From contig CAIIXF020000004.1 in assembly GCA_903813345.2 (NCBI GenBank), forward strand, positions 26,351,985-26,415,984: 64,000 bases of DNA, written 5' to 3'. The stretch's first letter is position 1; each line of letters begins with the position of its first letter. The notes under the pieces are model-generated. The model saw nothing but the letters and a program-made list of their open reading frames with translations, had not been told where the DNA came from and searched no databases. The translations under genes and the position numbers were made by a program. This document shows, one piece after another, positions 42,672 to 55,299 of this stretch. The DNA is from Owenia fusiformis (taxonomy: Eukaryota; Annelida; Polychaeta; Sabellida; Oweniidae).

Positions 42672-43995
42672 AAGGGTTGTATTTGTTCAACCAGTTTTTG
42701 GTTGTATATCTCCAACCAGTGTTTGGTTGTATTTGTTCAACCAGTGTTTGGTTGTATTTGTTCAACCAGTGTTTGGTTGTATATCTCCAACCAGTGTTTG
42801 GTTGTATATCTCCAACCAGTGTTTGGTTATATATCTCCAACCAGTGTTTGGTTGTATTTGTTCAACCAGTGCTTGGTTGTATATCTCCAACCAGTGTTTG
42901 GTTATATATCTCCAACCAGTGTTTGGTTGTATTTGTTCAACCAGTGCTTGGTTGTATATCTCCAACCAGTGTTTGGTTATATATCTCCAACCAGTGTTTG
43001 GTTATATATCTCCAACCAGTGTTTGGTTGTATATCTCCAACCAGTGTTTGGTTATATATCCAACCAGTGTTTGGTTGTATTTGTTCAACCAGTGCTTGGT
43101 TGTATATCTCCAACCAGTGTTTGGTTATATATCTCCAACCAGTGTTTGGTTATATATCTCCAACCAGTGTTTGGTTGTATATCTCCAACCAGTGTTTGGT
43201 TATATATCCAACCAGTGTTTGGTTGTATTTGTTCAACCAGTGCTTGGTTGTATATCTCCAACCAGTGTTTGGTTGTATATCTCCAACCAGTGTTTGGTTG
43301 TATTTGTTCAACCAGTGCTTGGTTGTATATCTCCAACCAGTGTTTGGTTATATATCTCCAACCAGTGTTTGGTTGTATTTGTTCAACCAGTGTTTGGTTG
43401 TATATCTCCAACCAGTGTTTGGTTGTATTTGTTCAACCAGTGTTTGGTTGTATTTGTTCAACCAGTGTTTGGTTGTATTTGTTCAACCAGTGTTTGGTTG
43501 TATATCTCCAACCAGTGTTTGGTTGTATATCTCCAACCAGTGTTTGGTTATATATCTCCAACCAGTGTTTGGTTGTATATCTCCAACCAGTGTTTGGTTG
43601 TATATCTCCAACCAGTGTTTGGTTATATATCCAACCAGTGTTTGGTTGTATTTGTTCAACCAGTGCTTGGTTGTATATCTCCAACCAGTGTTTGGTTATA
43701 TATCTCCAACCAGTGTTTGGTTGTATTTGTTCAACCAGTGTTTGGTTGTATATCTCCAACCAGTGTTTGGTTATATATCTCCAACCAGTGTTTGGTTGTA
43801 TTTGTTCAACCAGTGTTTGGTTGTATTTGTTCAACCAGTGCTTGGTTGTATATCTCCAACCAGTGTTTGGTTGTATTTGTTCAACCAGTGCTTGGTTGTA
43901 TATCTCCAACCAGTGTTTGGTTGTATATCTCCAACCAGTGTTTGGTTGTATTTGTTCAACCAGTGGTTGGTTGTATTGGTCCAACCAGTGTTTGA
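42672..43995 (+). repeat. 25-bp minisatellite, about 53 copies
   Basis: The unit is GTTGTATNTNTNCAACCAGTGTTTG, with three main variants (TTTGTTC, TATCTCC, and an ATATATC form, some with a 2-bp deletion) in a recurring order. The 25-bp period rotates the reading frame, so all three forward frames are open for 420-458 codons. No gene is implied. Confidence 0.97.
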
Positions 43996-45105
43996 TGTGA
44001 AAGCATATTGTATGAAGTGATATGAATTTAGAGTTAACTAAGTCTAATGGAAACACCATTGCACTCGACACACATATTATGGGCTTATGGGATAATTATG
44101 GGATCTGGGAGCTATGGGGTTTAAATAGGGATCCCTGATTATTCACCCCATTGGCATAATGCCTTAATGCAAACTAGGTGAGTGAATTATCAGGGCCTCC
44201 ATTAGAGCCCCCCCCCCCGCCATAAGCCCTTAAGACCTTAGCTATCTTACCCAGGTAATAGAAACCATGATGTTAAAATGAAAAATGAACAATAGATTAG
44301 GAGTTCCCTAAGAAATGTTCAAGAAATATACACCAAGGGCATATTTTGTTACCATGGAAATCAAATTGTGAGGAAGATTATGTCGCCATGGAAACTATGA
44401 TACCTTGAGAACGAATTCTTAAATTAATGTTTTTAAAAATGTTGTGTATATCAGATAAGAGGTATATTTGTGAAAAATTCATGCAGTTATAAAGAACACT
44501 CCCAAAGTCTATCATTCTTTCCTACGATTTTTTGGTTTCTATGGTTACACCAATTGATTTAAAAAATCTCAAATCAAGCATGTCTTGTAATGTGCAAAGG
44601 AGTCAAAATGAAATTAAATGGTTCCAGTGGAAGGGTGTTCTCATTAGATCGAGTTTTCACCTATAGGAGACACATGTTCACATATATAGTAGTTTTACGT
44701 AGATGGTTTTGGCAAGGGCTTTACAATACCCGGGAATTTATCGGTTCGTGCAGTACTTGTTTGTGATAGCGCCCTCTGCAGGTCACTGTGCTTGATAGCC
44801 TACAGTAATAATATTGGATAATCACATTTATGTGTGTCCGCGCGCAGCTCATCCACTGAACGAAACGCCACTTCCCGCTGAAATCACCGGGTATTGATTT
44901 TTCCCTTGGTTTTGACAATGACTTTGTATATTATAACATGTACTGTAGTGAAGAATCATAAAACAATATATTAAAAATATAGAATTATTGGCCTCTCACC
45001 TTTATAATAATATCCTATGGTTTTGTACTGTTGTCTTCACCTCAGTTAGGATCACTTCTTTTCTAACATAACATTTTTCATCTTACTTGTTCTAGAGTTC
45101 TTATA
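43996..45105. other. Intergenic stretch
   Basis: No repeat or gene is recognised. A slightly GC-richer patch at 44700-44900 (CTGCAGAGGGCGCTAT, CGCGCGGACAC on the minus strand) has a 65-codon minus frame without known similarity. Confidence 0.4.
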
Positions 45106-45110
45106 ATAAA

Positions 45111-45525
45111 TAAATATTCTAGACTTGAAAATAAATATTCTAGACTTAAAAATGAATATTCTCGACTTGAATATAGATATTCTAGACTTGAAAATGAATA
45201 TTCTAGAATTGAAATTAAATATTCTCAACTTAAAAATAAATATTCTAGACTTGAAAATGAATATTCTAGAATTGAAATTAAATATTCTCAACTTAAAAAT
45301 AAATATTCTAGACTTGGAAATGAATATTCTAGACTTAAAAATGAATACTCTCGACTTGAAAATAGATATTCTAGATTGAAAATGAATATTCTAGACTTGA
45401 AAATAAATATTCTAGACTTTGAAATGAATATTCTCAACTTAAAAATAAATATTCTCAACTTAAAAATAAATATTCTAGACTTCGAAATGAATATTCTAGA
45501 CTTAAAAATGATATATTCAGGGCTT
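45111..45525. repeat. 21-bp tandem repeat, about 19 copies
   Basis: The unit is AATATTCTAGACTTGAAAAT plus G. It is divisible by three, which explains the open frames on both strands. Confidence 0.95.
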
Positions 45526-46539
45526 GATAATTTAGCCCTGGAAAATGTCCCAAAAAGCTCAAGGTCTTGATTTGTTGCGAGCCAATGTCTTTTCCCGGGT
45601 ATTAAAAAGTAACTAACATGAAATCTTTGTTTTCTTGTTCTGATCCCCCAAGCATTAAGATTAAAAGAATTTCTGAGATGTTTTCCCTGGAGAGGAACAA
45701 CCATTTGCACCATTTTCATATTCCTTTTGAATTATTCATTTTTTACCATAGGCAAAGGTCGATAGAAATAATTTTTTTAAATAAAGATGGCATGGTAATC
45801 GATCTGTGTTTATTTATATAAATATAAAAGAAAAAGATAATACTGGATTCTGGTGGTGCTGCCATCTATATATCGGCCCATGTTTTACTATTTGTTTTGT
45901 TCATCTGACCAGGTGTGCTATCAATAATTAGTTATGAAGTTGTTGTATATCAAATATACCCTGATCTAGAACACTACCATTTGACTGGGGTATTTTGGCA
46001 GAGTTTGGTTTTGAATTCAGCACACAGCCATGTTCGAAAGTCAATATACACTGTTGGTCATATACATGGAAAATTTCCAATTTAACATTAATTTCCTCAT
46101 ATTCAGTGCCTCCTCAAAGGATCAGAATGAGTATGGCAAGTGATTTTGGACAGTCATATCTTTCAACATGAGTACTTGCTGGCCATAAATACAGTGGCTT
46201 TTATCAAGACAATATGTTCTCTTTCAATTGAAGTTTCCCTTTGACAATAAAAATATCAACCAGCAGCTCTTTGAAAAAGTATGGATTAGGAACCCATGTT
46301 GTCACTTTTTTAAAAATGTTAGGCTTATTTCCTAAAAAGAGGATCTTATTTTTCTCAATTTCAACAAATCAAAACTTTCTTCTGCACTATTTTTTTAAAT
46401 ATTTGTAATTTTAAAACATTTGTAATTCTTATAGTTAAGGCAATATACTGGTTGTTGTGTAGTACCTATTATCCCACCCTAAGTGCTTTGTATGATTGTA
46501 TAATAGCATTGTATAACTGCAATATAAAACCAACACTCA
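45526..46539. other. Intergenic stretch
   Basis: I see no gene and no clear repeat in this kilobase. Confidence 0.4.
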
Positions 46540-46655
46540 ACGTATACAACTCTTGAGAACGATATACAACTCCTGGATAGCGTATACAACTCCTGGGCAG
46601 CGTATACAACTCCTGGGCAACGTATACAACTCTTCGACTTGATATACAACTGCTG
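46540..46655. repeat. 20-bp tandem repeat, 6 copies
   Basis: The unit is GTATACAACTCCTGGGCAGC. Confidence 0.9.
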
Positions 46656-46707
46656 AATTTAGATTAATCTTTTATTGATTAAAAATTAGGGGGGGATAAT
46701 AAGATCA

Positions 46708-46839
46708 TATAATGGTTGATTCTGTATATCGTTATACTCTCGTGAGTATATGATATATTCACTCGTTCCCTTCAGTTACTCTTGAATATATCATATACTC
46801 ACTTGAGTATAAACACGATATACGGAATCAACCATTATA
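46708..46839. mobile_element. 132-bp hairpin MITE
   Basis: TATAATGGTTGATTC at the left and GAATCAACCATTATA at the right. The arms extend through TATATCGTTATACTC with few mismatches. Confidence 0.88.
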
Positions 46840-47191
46840 TAACCTCAAAATATACCAGATATATGAGCAACAGTGTATAGTGATAAATATCCCAGTTTTG
46901 ATTGGCTGTTTAGAAGTTTATCAGTAATTCAAAGAGTTTCAAGACCATTATTACGTATAATGGGTAAAACAGACAAACACAATTTGACAATTTATGAAAG
47001 GTCTATATATTTAACGTTTCATATGTTACATTTTCAAAAGAAAATATTTTGAACAAAAACATGAAATAAACACATTGATCTTTAAACATTGTACAAAATT
47101 TAATACAAAATTCTGAGCTTTTAAATGCCCCAATCAGCTGACACCGCATAATTATTATTTATAACATAAAACAAAATGTTTCCAAAAGGTG

Positions 47192-47645
47192 TTACACTCC
47201 CCTCCATAAGTTTGCCAACTGGAAGTTTTTTATTTGATAGCATATCAAAGTCTGTCAATATTTGAATTTGAATTTTGTTCCTTAATTACAAAAATTTGGA
47301 AATTCATGACTTTGGCAACCTCCGATCACAGGGCTTCAAAATCCAGAATTTATTTGTTCGTTCTTTTTGCCCCCTGCGATAAGCAGTTAGCATTTCCCCG
47401 ATTAAGAACTCACAATCTGATTGGCTGTCACGACAATGCGACAGAAATCATGCATAAGTCATTGCGCATAATTAGATCGTGTGATTCAGTTTAAACGGGT
47501 GATTCCAAATAGGTTATAGCAGGGGGAAGAAGGAGGTACGGATTCTGCATACCTGCTTAGGAGGATGCAAATTTGGTGACAAACAGGCTTAATGCATGAT
47601 CCACAGCGAGTCTTCCAGTTGCCAAACTTATGGAGGGGAGTGTAA
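47192..47645. mobile_element. TTACACTCCCCTCC MITE, interrupted by a family A MITE
   Basis: TTACACTCCCCTCCATAAG...GCCAACTGGAAG and its exact inverse at 47612-47645 are the ends of a ~190-bp MITE. The family A copy at 47316-47567 has landed inside it. A second, uninterrupted relative lies at 48106-48216. Confidence 0.88.
47316..47567. mobile_element. MITE family A, copy 3 (inverted, nested)
   Basis: A 252-bp copy in reverse orientation (ACCTCCGATCACAGGG to CTTAGGAGGATG). The 9-bp flanks match only 6/9, so this copy may be older. Confidence 0.82.
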
Positions 47646-48105
47646 ATCAATAGAAAGTAGTTAGGTTTGCCAAGATTATGAAAATCAAGGCAAACTACAG
47701 TGCCATCTTTCTATCAACTTCATGACTATTGTATTTTCGGATCCGAAATATATACCATATCTACATATAGTGCAACCCAATACATACAGAACAGTGTAGA
47801 TTTTAATATGATTTTATACCTTGTGTATATTTCATTGTATAACTAAAACGTTATCAATAAAATTATAGATGCTCACAGTTTAGTACCAGCCAGAATAAAT
47901 TTTACCAAAATCATTGAATTTACCAATTTTTAACATGCAAACACTACTTTTGCTGATATGTTACTTTATCATTAGGTGAATTTAGGTAAAATTTCTTTGA
48001 ATTAAGGTAAAATTGTTAACTGCAAAGTATTTTTGCATAATCTAAGACCATAGATACTTATAAATGTATAATTTTGGCACACACAGTTAAGAGTGAAAAC
48101 CTTCT

Positions 48106-48216
48106 TTACACCCCCTCAATAAATTTGGAAACTAGTTCCCCATAGTATGTGGATTTAAAACTTCAACAGGCTCCAAAGGGCACTTCCAGTTGCCAAACTT
48201 TTGGAGGGGAGTGTAC
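48106..48216. mobile_element. TTACACTCCCCTCC MITE, second copy
   Basis: TTACACCCCCTCAATAAATTTG faces CAAACTTTTGGAGGGGAGTG in two pieces across ~60 bp. Confidence 0.7.
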
Positions 48217-48504
48217 ATGTATATGAACTAAAATTTTGAAATTAAAAAATATCTCATGTAATCCTAACTTGAATATCTGAAAAAATTATGTACAAATGAA
48301 CTTCTTAATCATTTACAATTATATAAATTATTAAATCGCTTCAACATAACATCAATTGGGGACACTCTCCCTGAAGTAAACTACTCATTTTTCTGGGTTC
48401 AAAATAATATGAACTGAAAATCATATTAACTTTTATAGGCGTATACTAAAAAAGTTTATCTAATATACTTAAGGCATATCTATATCTAGTTCCCATTCTA
48501 ATAC

Positions 48505-48691
48505 TACGGGTGGGCCAAATAAACAATACAGAAGTTTAAAGATAAACCAACTTTTTCAATAAAATGGTGTCAGATTGATAGGAAATGATTTATCTTTAAC
48601 ATGGTATATAATACTTGGCATATGGTTTAACATATATCATGTATAATATTCATATTTAAACTTGTGTATTGGTTTTTTGGACCACCCTGTA
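48505..48691. mobile_element. Mariner-like MITE (TACGGGTGGGCCAAA ends)
   Basis: TACGGGTGGGCCAAA and TTTGGACCACCCTGTA are inverted ends. The arms continue with AACAATACAGAAGTTTAAA-type sequence. TACAGGGTG(G)-type ends and TA targets are typical of Tc1/mariner relatives. Confidence 0.8.
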
Positions 48692-50100
48692 CATAACTTA
48701 ATTAGCCATACGCACATTGTCTTGTAAAATGCATATATCAACAATTAAAGCTGCACTCATCTTTTTATATTTAAGGGATGTTGTCCAGTTACTCAGATGC
48801 GAGTAGGTAGTTACCAGTTTCGCCACCAGGTGGCTAATTCATGGGAAATAATATGTCAAGGTATTACAAAGTTCCCATAAACTTGAATATTCATCAGTTA
48901 CAGTGGATCAATCATCCTTATGTATCTAATAGTTATGCAAATTGAAATATCTCCAGTAAAAGAAAATATTACCTATCCAATACAAGAAAATATATTTCAC
49001 TTTTTATGATTTTATGACATGGGGTCTATGGGGAATCTCCTCAAACTAGAAGTCACATTTTCAAAGAAAACTAAATTTTTCACATTTCGGGATGCACTTC
49101 ATAGATTTCATCACTTTGACTGAATTTTGAATATAAATGACGGTAATCAAGATTATTTATTCTCACATCTCTGCATCCAGTCTTAAAGCTGTACTCCTCT
49201 TTAAGGGATTGTGTCTACTAATTATCAACAGTTGTGGATACCAAAGATAGTTTCATTGGGGGAGGGGGTAAATTATGGTTTCATAAGCAGAGTGTTGATT
49301 TTAAGTAAAAGACAAATCAACATTTGGAAATTTCGTTAAGTGAAGAGAGGGGATCAAACAATAATGAAATTAACTTCACTTATAACGAGATACAAATTTG
49401 TAAATGTGGTGAGGATCGGTCCTGTTCAAACATTTTAAAATATAATTTGTGTAGATTGGATTAAAATTGTCAAAGAACAATTTTATTGAAAAATTATGTG
49501 ACAGATTATTTTGTCATTCCATATTTTGTGAAGAGAAACCTTGGCACACTTGGTAATTAATATGTCACACTTGGTAGTGAATATGTCAAACCGTAATTAG
49601 AAAGGTTAAGATATGTACACACATTCAGGAGAACTTAAGGAAATCTGTAATATTATGACCCCTGGTTAAAATGAGATCTAATTATAACTATTTTCCTCAC
49701 ACTTTCATTCTCAATCATGAAAAAGGCCAGTGAGGTGAACATAGTCCTAAGGGGACTACAATCCTACATGTGTTACGTACACGTTCTTCAAAACAGTGCT
49801 AACTTAACCTCCCTATTCTTGAGTGTATACATGTTTAGTACCGAGATGCACAAAATTGGAAATAAGCTTACAGTATTGTAAAATAAGATGTCAAAATAGA
49901 CTTTGTGCCAAGATACTATTTCTAAATTCATTTTAACATATTTTAATAAATATACGTTTCGTTTACCCTCAAAAGAAAAAATCACAAGCGATTTTGTGTT
50001 TTGACTCTTAAAGGAGAAATAGCAACACAATCTGAAGCTTGCACATATGTTTACACTCTGTAGGTATGTGTTACTATGACAACATCAATTGTTCACACTT
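48692..50100. other. Intergenic stretch
   Basis: A TTAAAGCTG(C/T)ACTC(A/C)TCTTT...TAAGGGAT block near 48750 recurs near 49185. Nothing else is recognised. Confidence 0.4.
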
Positions 50101-51090
50101 GATACCTTTCATTTACTTAATGTTCACTCAAAGCCCAGACATTTTCAGTGCCCTCAAAGCCCTTTCAGCTTGTGGGCTTTAAGCATTTTCAATGTCATTC
50201 ACTTAAACCTTGAATTTCACTGATTTCAAACATTCTCTGCCTTTCACTCAAAGCCCATACATTTTCAATGCCCTCAAAACCATTTCAGCTTGTGGGTTTA
50301 AAGCATCTTAATATCTCTGTCACTGATTTCAAATATTCTCTCTGCCTTTCAATCAAAGACCAAACATTTTCAATGCCCTCAAAACCCTTTCAGCTTGTGG
50401 GTTTAAAGCATCTCAATGCCCTTCATTTAAACCTTGAATCTCACTGATTTCAAACATTCATTCTCTGTCTTTAACTCAAAGCCCATACATTTTCAATGCC
50501 CTCAAAACCCATTCAGCTTGTGGGTTTAAAGCATCTCAATGCCCTTCACTTAAACCCTGAATCTCACTGATTTCAAACATTCTCTTTGCCTTTCAATCAA
50601 AGCCCATACATTTTCAATGCCCTCAAAGCCCTTTCAGCTTGTGGGTTTAAAGCATCTCAATGTCCTTCACATTCTATCTGCCTTTTACTCAGGGGCTCTT
50701 TGATTTCAAAACTTTCTTAAGACCTTATATCAAAGCTTGATAATTTCCAACTATCTCAAAACCCATTTACTGTTATCAATATTTTCAATGCCCTTACATA
50801 AAAACTTTCTTGATGCCCTTCTTTGGATGCTTGCTGATTTTCAATGCCCTTTGACCAAATCTCACTGATTTCAACAATCTCTTAGCCCTTCCACCAAATC
50901 TCAATAATTTCAAACATTCTCAAAGCCCTTCCACAAACATTCTCAAAGTTCTTGTACCAAATCTCACTGATTTCAATTATTTTCAAAGCCCTTCCACATT
51001 TCCAACATTCTCAAAGCCCTTCCACCAAGTCTCACTGATTTCCAACATCCTCAAAGCTCTTCAATCAAAGCTTGCTGATTTTTCAATGCC
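50101..51090. repeat. ~106-123-bp degenerate satellite
   Basis: CAGCTTGTGGGTTTAAAGCAT recurs at about 50164, 50285, 50391, 50514 and 50635 in shorter form, along with TCACTGATTTCAAACATTCT and TTTTCAATGCCCTCAAA. The later part (50700-51090) is more degenerate. Confidence 0.88.
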
Positions 51091-51530
51091 CTCTCTCAAT
51101 ATACTTTTTTAAAACTCCCTAGTAAAATCCTCCACTAAAACTCATGAAAATGGCTTTAAAACTTTATTATTGTAAATTTCCTTGAAACAGTAAAACTTAT
51201 ATAGTTTGAACAAATACATGTATATTCAACAGTCAAACAAATCATCACAAACACCTCTTAAATTGAAACTTTTATATGATTACCATATAAATCTAGACAT
51301 GCACCATAAAGAAAGCATTGTCATAGCAGATACTAGGGCTCGTAAATAATAAATTCTCATACCAAATATTTGACCACCTAATCCTCCTTACGGCCCGGAT
51401 ATGATAAACCAGAAGTAAAATTAAATTGTTATGATTTTTAGATATTTAAATCAGCACACATGAACAGTCATTGGTCAATATAGTTAAATGTCACAAATTT
51501 CATTTCTTGCCATTTTAATATAACCTCATA

Positions 51531-51715
51531 TACTGTACTTCTCAATTTGATGGATTTGCTGTTTTGAACATTTGGCGGCTACCTTATTTGGCAGACTTAA
51601 TTTACATGGTACTAAAATTACCGGATAATTTGGGGTCTTCTTAATTTGGCGGATTTTAAGAATTTGGCAGATCCACCAAATTAAAATGGCCGCCAAATTA
51701 AGTAGAAGTACAGTA
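51531..51715. mobile_element. AATTTGGC hairpin element, copy 3
   Basis: TACTGTACTTCTCAATTTG at the left faces AAATTAAGTAGAAGTACAGTA at the right, read in two parts. Confidence 0.75.
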
Positions 51716-52817
51716 TTGAATTATTCATTTTACCCCTAGTTGATACCAGTTCCTTCCACTGTTCTACTGCATTTAACACATTGTCCGTGATACACTAGTG
51801 TAGACTTGGGAAAGTACTGAATGTGGTTTGGAATGATCAAAGTTTCACTTGCATTCTCTCTGGTGTCCTCTCCTGTCCTCCAATCATCTCTCTGCGGATG
51901 ATAATTTTAAAAATCAATCCGTCGAGAATATGAGATCCTTGTATGCTTTTGAATACCAAAGGAGGATTTATTCCATAGATTTATTTATTATTATCAATGT
52001 TAAATATTGTATTTTTCATTAAAATTCCAAATTTAGATTTACCAACCGCAGAGGTCAAGTCTTTAAATCAAACCTACATCATTGGAGAATGTTAAGCTTT
52101 GTGACAGCATAATTCTCCAAGCAGAAAATGAGAAGCGCATAAAACTGTAACTTTCAATCATGCAACAAGACAGCCTCATTAATTTTTTCCATATGTGCAT
52201 ATAAAACAGACGAATTAGCTATATTATAAGCATACGGTGGAGTTTCTTTGATATTATTCTATATAATGTGTATAATTCAGATTTCCGATCACTTTTGGTC
52301 TATATTCTAGGATATCACATTATTTGCCAAAATTTGATTTATATTCCTAGTATTTGTTTTGCTCGTATCCAGAACTCTGCGACTCATAGTCGATATGATT
52401 GTAGTAGTTTGTCATGTCCAATCAGATTGTTGGTTTCAAAATTGACCAATCAGTGTTGTGGTTGTATCAGTATAAACCAATCATATTGTCCCAAAATGGT
52501 AAAATCAAAATTGACCAATCAGGGTTGTCTATATATCTGTATCAGCCAATCAGATTGTTTGTAACATTTCAGCAGGAGCATCCTCCCTCCTGTAGATTGT
52601 GTTCTAAGCAAGGAGATGGTGGTGTTAGTGCAATATCTGGGAGAACATTCATTAAGGAAAAACTGCAACTTATGTGTATGAAGAAACTTTGTAAACATCA
52701 CGATTGGTCCATAGAAAGATGGATGATGGGGTGATGATCAAAGTTTGAGCCAGATAAAAATATTTATAGTGAGGGAGGTGTTATTATTTCAAGAATTTTT
52801 TAAGTTGCGAGTCAATG
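51716..52817. other. Intergenic stretch with repeated TTGACCAATCAG motifs
   Basis: At 52415-52560, four spaced (GA/AA/GC)CCAATCA motifs lie in the same orientation within ~50-bp degenerate units. A short open segment after TTTCAGCAGG (52572-52734) has no similarity I recognise. Confidence 0.45.
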
Positions 52818-53079
52818 CACGGAGGATGGCTCCCATAGTGCAACATCGATATTCTGTCCCATATATGAGCATGTCGTGATACAAAATTCAAACAGCTGCC
52901 ATTTTGTTTATTTGAACATTTGAATCGTGAATTTTGGTCTTATTTCCTACAAATTTACAAGACTCTTGAACTGTTTATTTTGAATTTGTATTCTGTTATA
53001 ATTTCAGAATATAACAGCATTTCGACTTATTCATAGTTAGAAAATATCGTGTTTCGATCCTGGGAGCCAATCCTCCTTG
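52818..53079. mobile_element. MITE family B, copy 2 with perfect 9-bp target duplication
   Basis: Ends CACGGAGGATGGCTCCCA and TGGGAGCCAATCCTCCTTG are inverted. GAGTCAATG flanks it exactly at 52809-52817 and 53080-53088. Confidence 0.88.
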
Positions 53080-53867
53080 GAGTCAATGGAAGGACAAAAA
53101 CAAGGTCAAAAGTTGCTGAGTAATTCGAGGTGAATGACCAATTCAGTGATGTGCAGAACTTATTCTAATGTGACATCTTTTGAGCCACATTTATTTTGAA
53201 ATTATGAATCAATGCAAGCACTAAATTCCACAGCACATTTAACTTCGTTGTCTTGTCACCCACACAGAGGCTGACTGCAGTTGACTAACTAAACATATAA
53301 CTTATAGCCAGATAAAACTCAAACAATTACAGAAAGTAGAATGTATAAATAAATCAACAATGATCGCTCTACTATACCTAACACCAAGAAATTCATAAGA
53401 TACTTTGTCTAATTGTATTGTGTAGTATATTTTTGAAAGTGCCTTAGTAACATCTAACAGTCATCCGATAAACCATTAATAAGGAACAGACAAATAAAAA
53501 CAAATACATAATCATTACTAATAAGCCAAATGGGTTGCTTATGAACACCAAATGCAAGGTATAGTAGAGTGATGATGGAACCATAAAATAAATCAACAAA
53601 AACGAAATACATATATATTTGTAGCTATATACATTTTATGTATTATAATTATTAAAAAGTCCATATTTTACACTACTATACATATACATACATGTACAAT
53701 ATATATGTCCCCAACATACATATATTCTACATTAATAATGGAGATTTTCAAGCTATGAATAAATATAAATTGGACCAATTTGTTTTAACAGTAGAAGATT
53801 AAAATATCATCAAGATTATGTTGGAAATAATTATAAGACATTCAGGTGTTTTGAAAGAAACAATGAA
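53080..53867. other. Intergenic AT-rich stretch
   Basis: No gene or clear repeat is seen. Confidence 0.4.
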
Positions 53868-54150
53868 TCCAGAGCTCATTTAAAAGAAGTACTGAATCCA
53901 GGGGCTCAGTTTAATAGGCAATGAATCCAGGGCTCATTTAAAAGAAGCACTGAATCCAGGGCTCATTTAAAAGAAGTACTGTATCCAGGGGCTCAGTTTA
54001 AGAGGCAATGAATCCAGGGCTCATTTAAAAGAAGCACTGAATCCAGGAGCTCATTTAAAAGAGGCAATGAATCCAGGGCTCATTTAAGAGGCAATGAATT
54101 CAGGGCTCATTTAAAAGAAGCACCATATCCAGGGACTCATTTTTATCTTT
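53868..54150. repeat. ~29-bp tandem repeat, about 9 copies
   Basis: The unit is GAATCCAGGGCTCATTTAAA plus AGAAGCACT, with AGAGGCAAT variants. Confidence 0.92.
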
Positions 54151-54514
54151 AGAGGTCCTGAATTCAGATAATGCTTTTTAAAGATGGCCAAATTTTAGAA
54201 ACTTCTTTTAATAAAGTATGATAAATATGACGATAATAATAAAGAAGCACTTTACTCTGATATGCCTTTGAAAATAGACCTTGATTCGTGGGAAGAAGTC
54301 CTCAATCATTTGGTGGAAAGATTCAAGGTAAAATTGTAACATACATGTTCAAGACAGAAACAAGAACCTCTTTTTTAATACAGTGAAACCTGAATATCCG
54401 AGCACCTCTTTAATCTGAAAACCTCTCACTGTGAACACTTTTCGTGTTTCAAAATATGTTATATCCCATTGACTCGGATATTTTAGAGACTTGAATTGTT
54501 AGAGACTGAATTGT

Positions 54515-54759
54515 CATCCTCTTAAGCAGGTGTCCAGAATCCGTACCTCCTTCCCCCTGCTATAACCAAATTGGAAGCGCCCGATTAAACTGAATCACTT
54601 GATCTAATTATGCGCCGATGACATATACATGATTGCTGTCGCAGTGTTGCAACAGCCAATCAGATTGCGAGTTCTTATCGGGAAAATGCTAACTGTTTAT
54701 CGCAGGGGGTAAAAAGAAAGAATATATTCTGGATTTTGAAGCCCTGTGATCGGAGGATC
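54515..54759. mobile_element. MITE family A, copy 4
   Basis: 245 bp, CATCCTCTTAAGCAGG to CGGAGGATC, flanked by CTGAATTGT and TTGAATTGT (8/9 match). Confidence 0.85.
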
Positions 54760-54964
54760 TTGAATTGTGAACACCTGCTAATCTGGTTTTGGCTCATCCC
54801 AGTTGCGTTCGGATTTGACAGGTTGTACTGTAATAAAATGCACTATTTTTGCATAATCTTAGCAACATTGAAAGCAGAAGTAGTCAAATTATGATTGAAT
54901 ACAAAGAAATAAATTTCAAATAAATAATAAATAAACTGTATCATGGTTTAAGATTATAATCATA

Positions 54965-55067
54965 TACAGGGTGAGCCAAAATCATTTTGAACTATCCATA
55001 AAAACATCTGGTCTAAGTCTTGCAAGGTTGGTCCCTTGCATTTTTAGAGTTTTTTGGTCCACCTGTA
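54965..55067. mobile_element. TACAGGGTGAGCC MITE
   Basis: TACAGGGTGAGCCAAAA faces TTTTGGTCCACCTGTA over 103 bp; mariner-type ends. Confidence 0.75.
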
Positions 55068-55206
55068 ACAGATGAGATGAGGAATCAAATAATAAAGATC
55101 ATCAGAATAATTTCTTCATAGTTTTGTTTTATAATTTCCAAAAAAGCAATAAAATTTACAAATAAATGTGTCATAAAATACAACACCCATGAGCAAACAA
55201 AGGATA

Positions 55207-55299
55207 TACAGGGTGTTCAATAATGACCGTCTCCCATCCACAGTCGATCCTAGATGACATGGCAGTTAATGGGGATATGGTCATTATGAACACCCTGTA
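55207..55299. mobile_element. 93-bp TACAGGGTGTTCA hairpin MITE
   Basis: TACAGGGTGTTCAATAATGA and TCATTATGAACACCCTGTA are almost perfect inverted ends. Confidence 0.88.

Noticed and set aside
42644-44071. Frames up to 458 codons
   Set aside because: They come from the 25-bp minisatellite; the same peptide set appears in all three frames.
44721-44918. 65-codon minus frame in a GC-richer patch
   Set aside because: No similarity and no neighbouring exon; it could equally be untranslated or random.
45052-45719. Frames of 64-143 codons on both strands
   Set aside because: They come from the 21-bp AATATTCTAGACTTG repeat.
52568-52734. Possible terminal exon after TTTCAG (QEHPPSCRLCSKQGDGG...)
   Set aside because: There is no partner exon, no recognised domain and no phase support; one AG plus an open frame is not enough.
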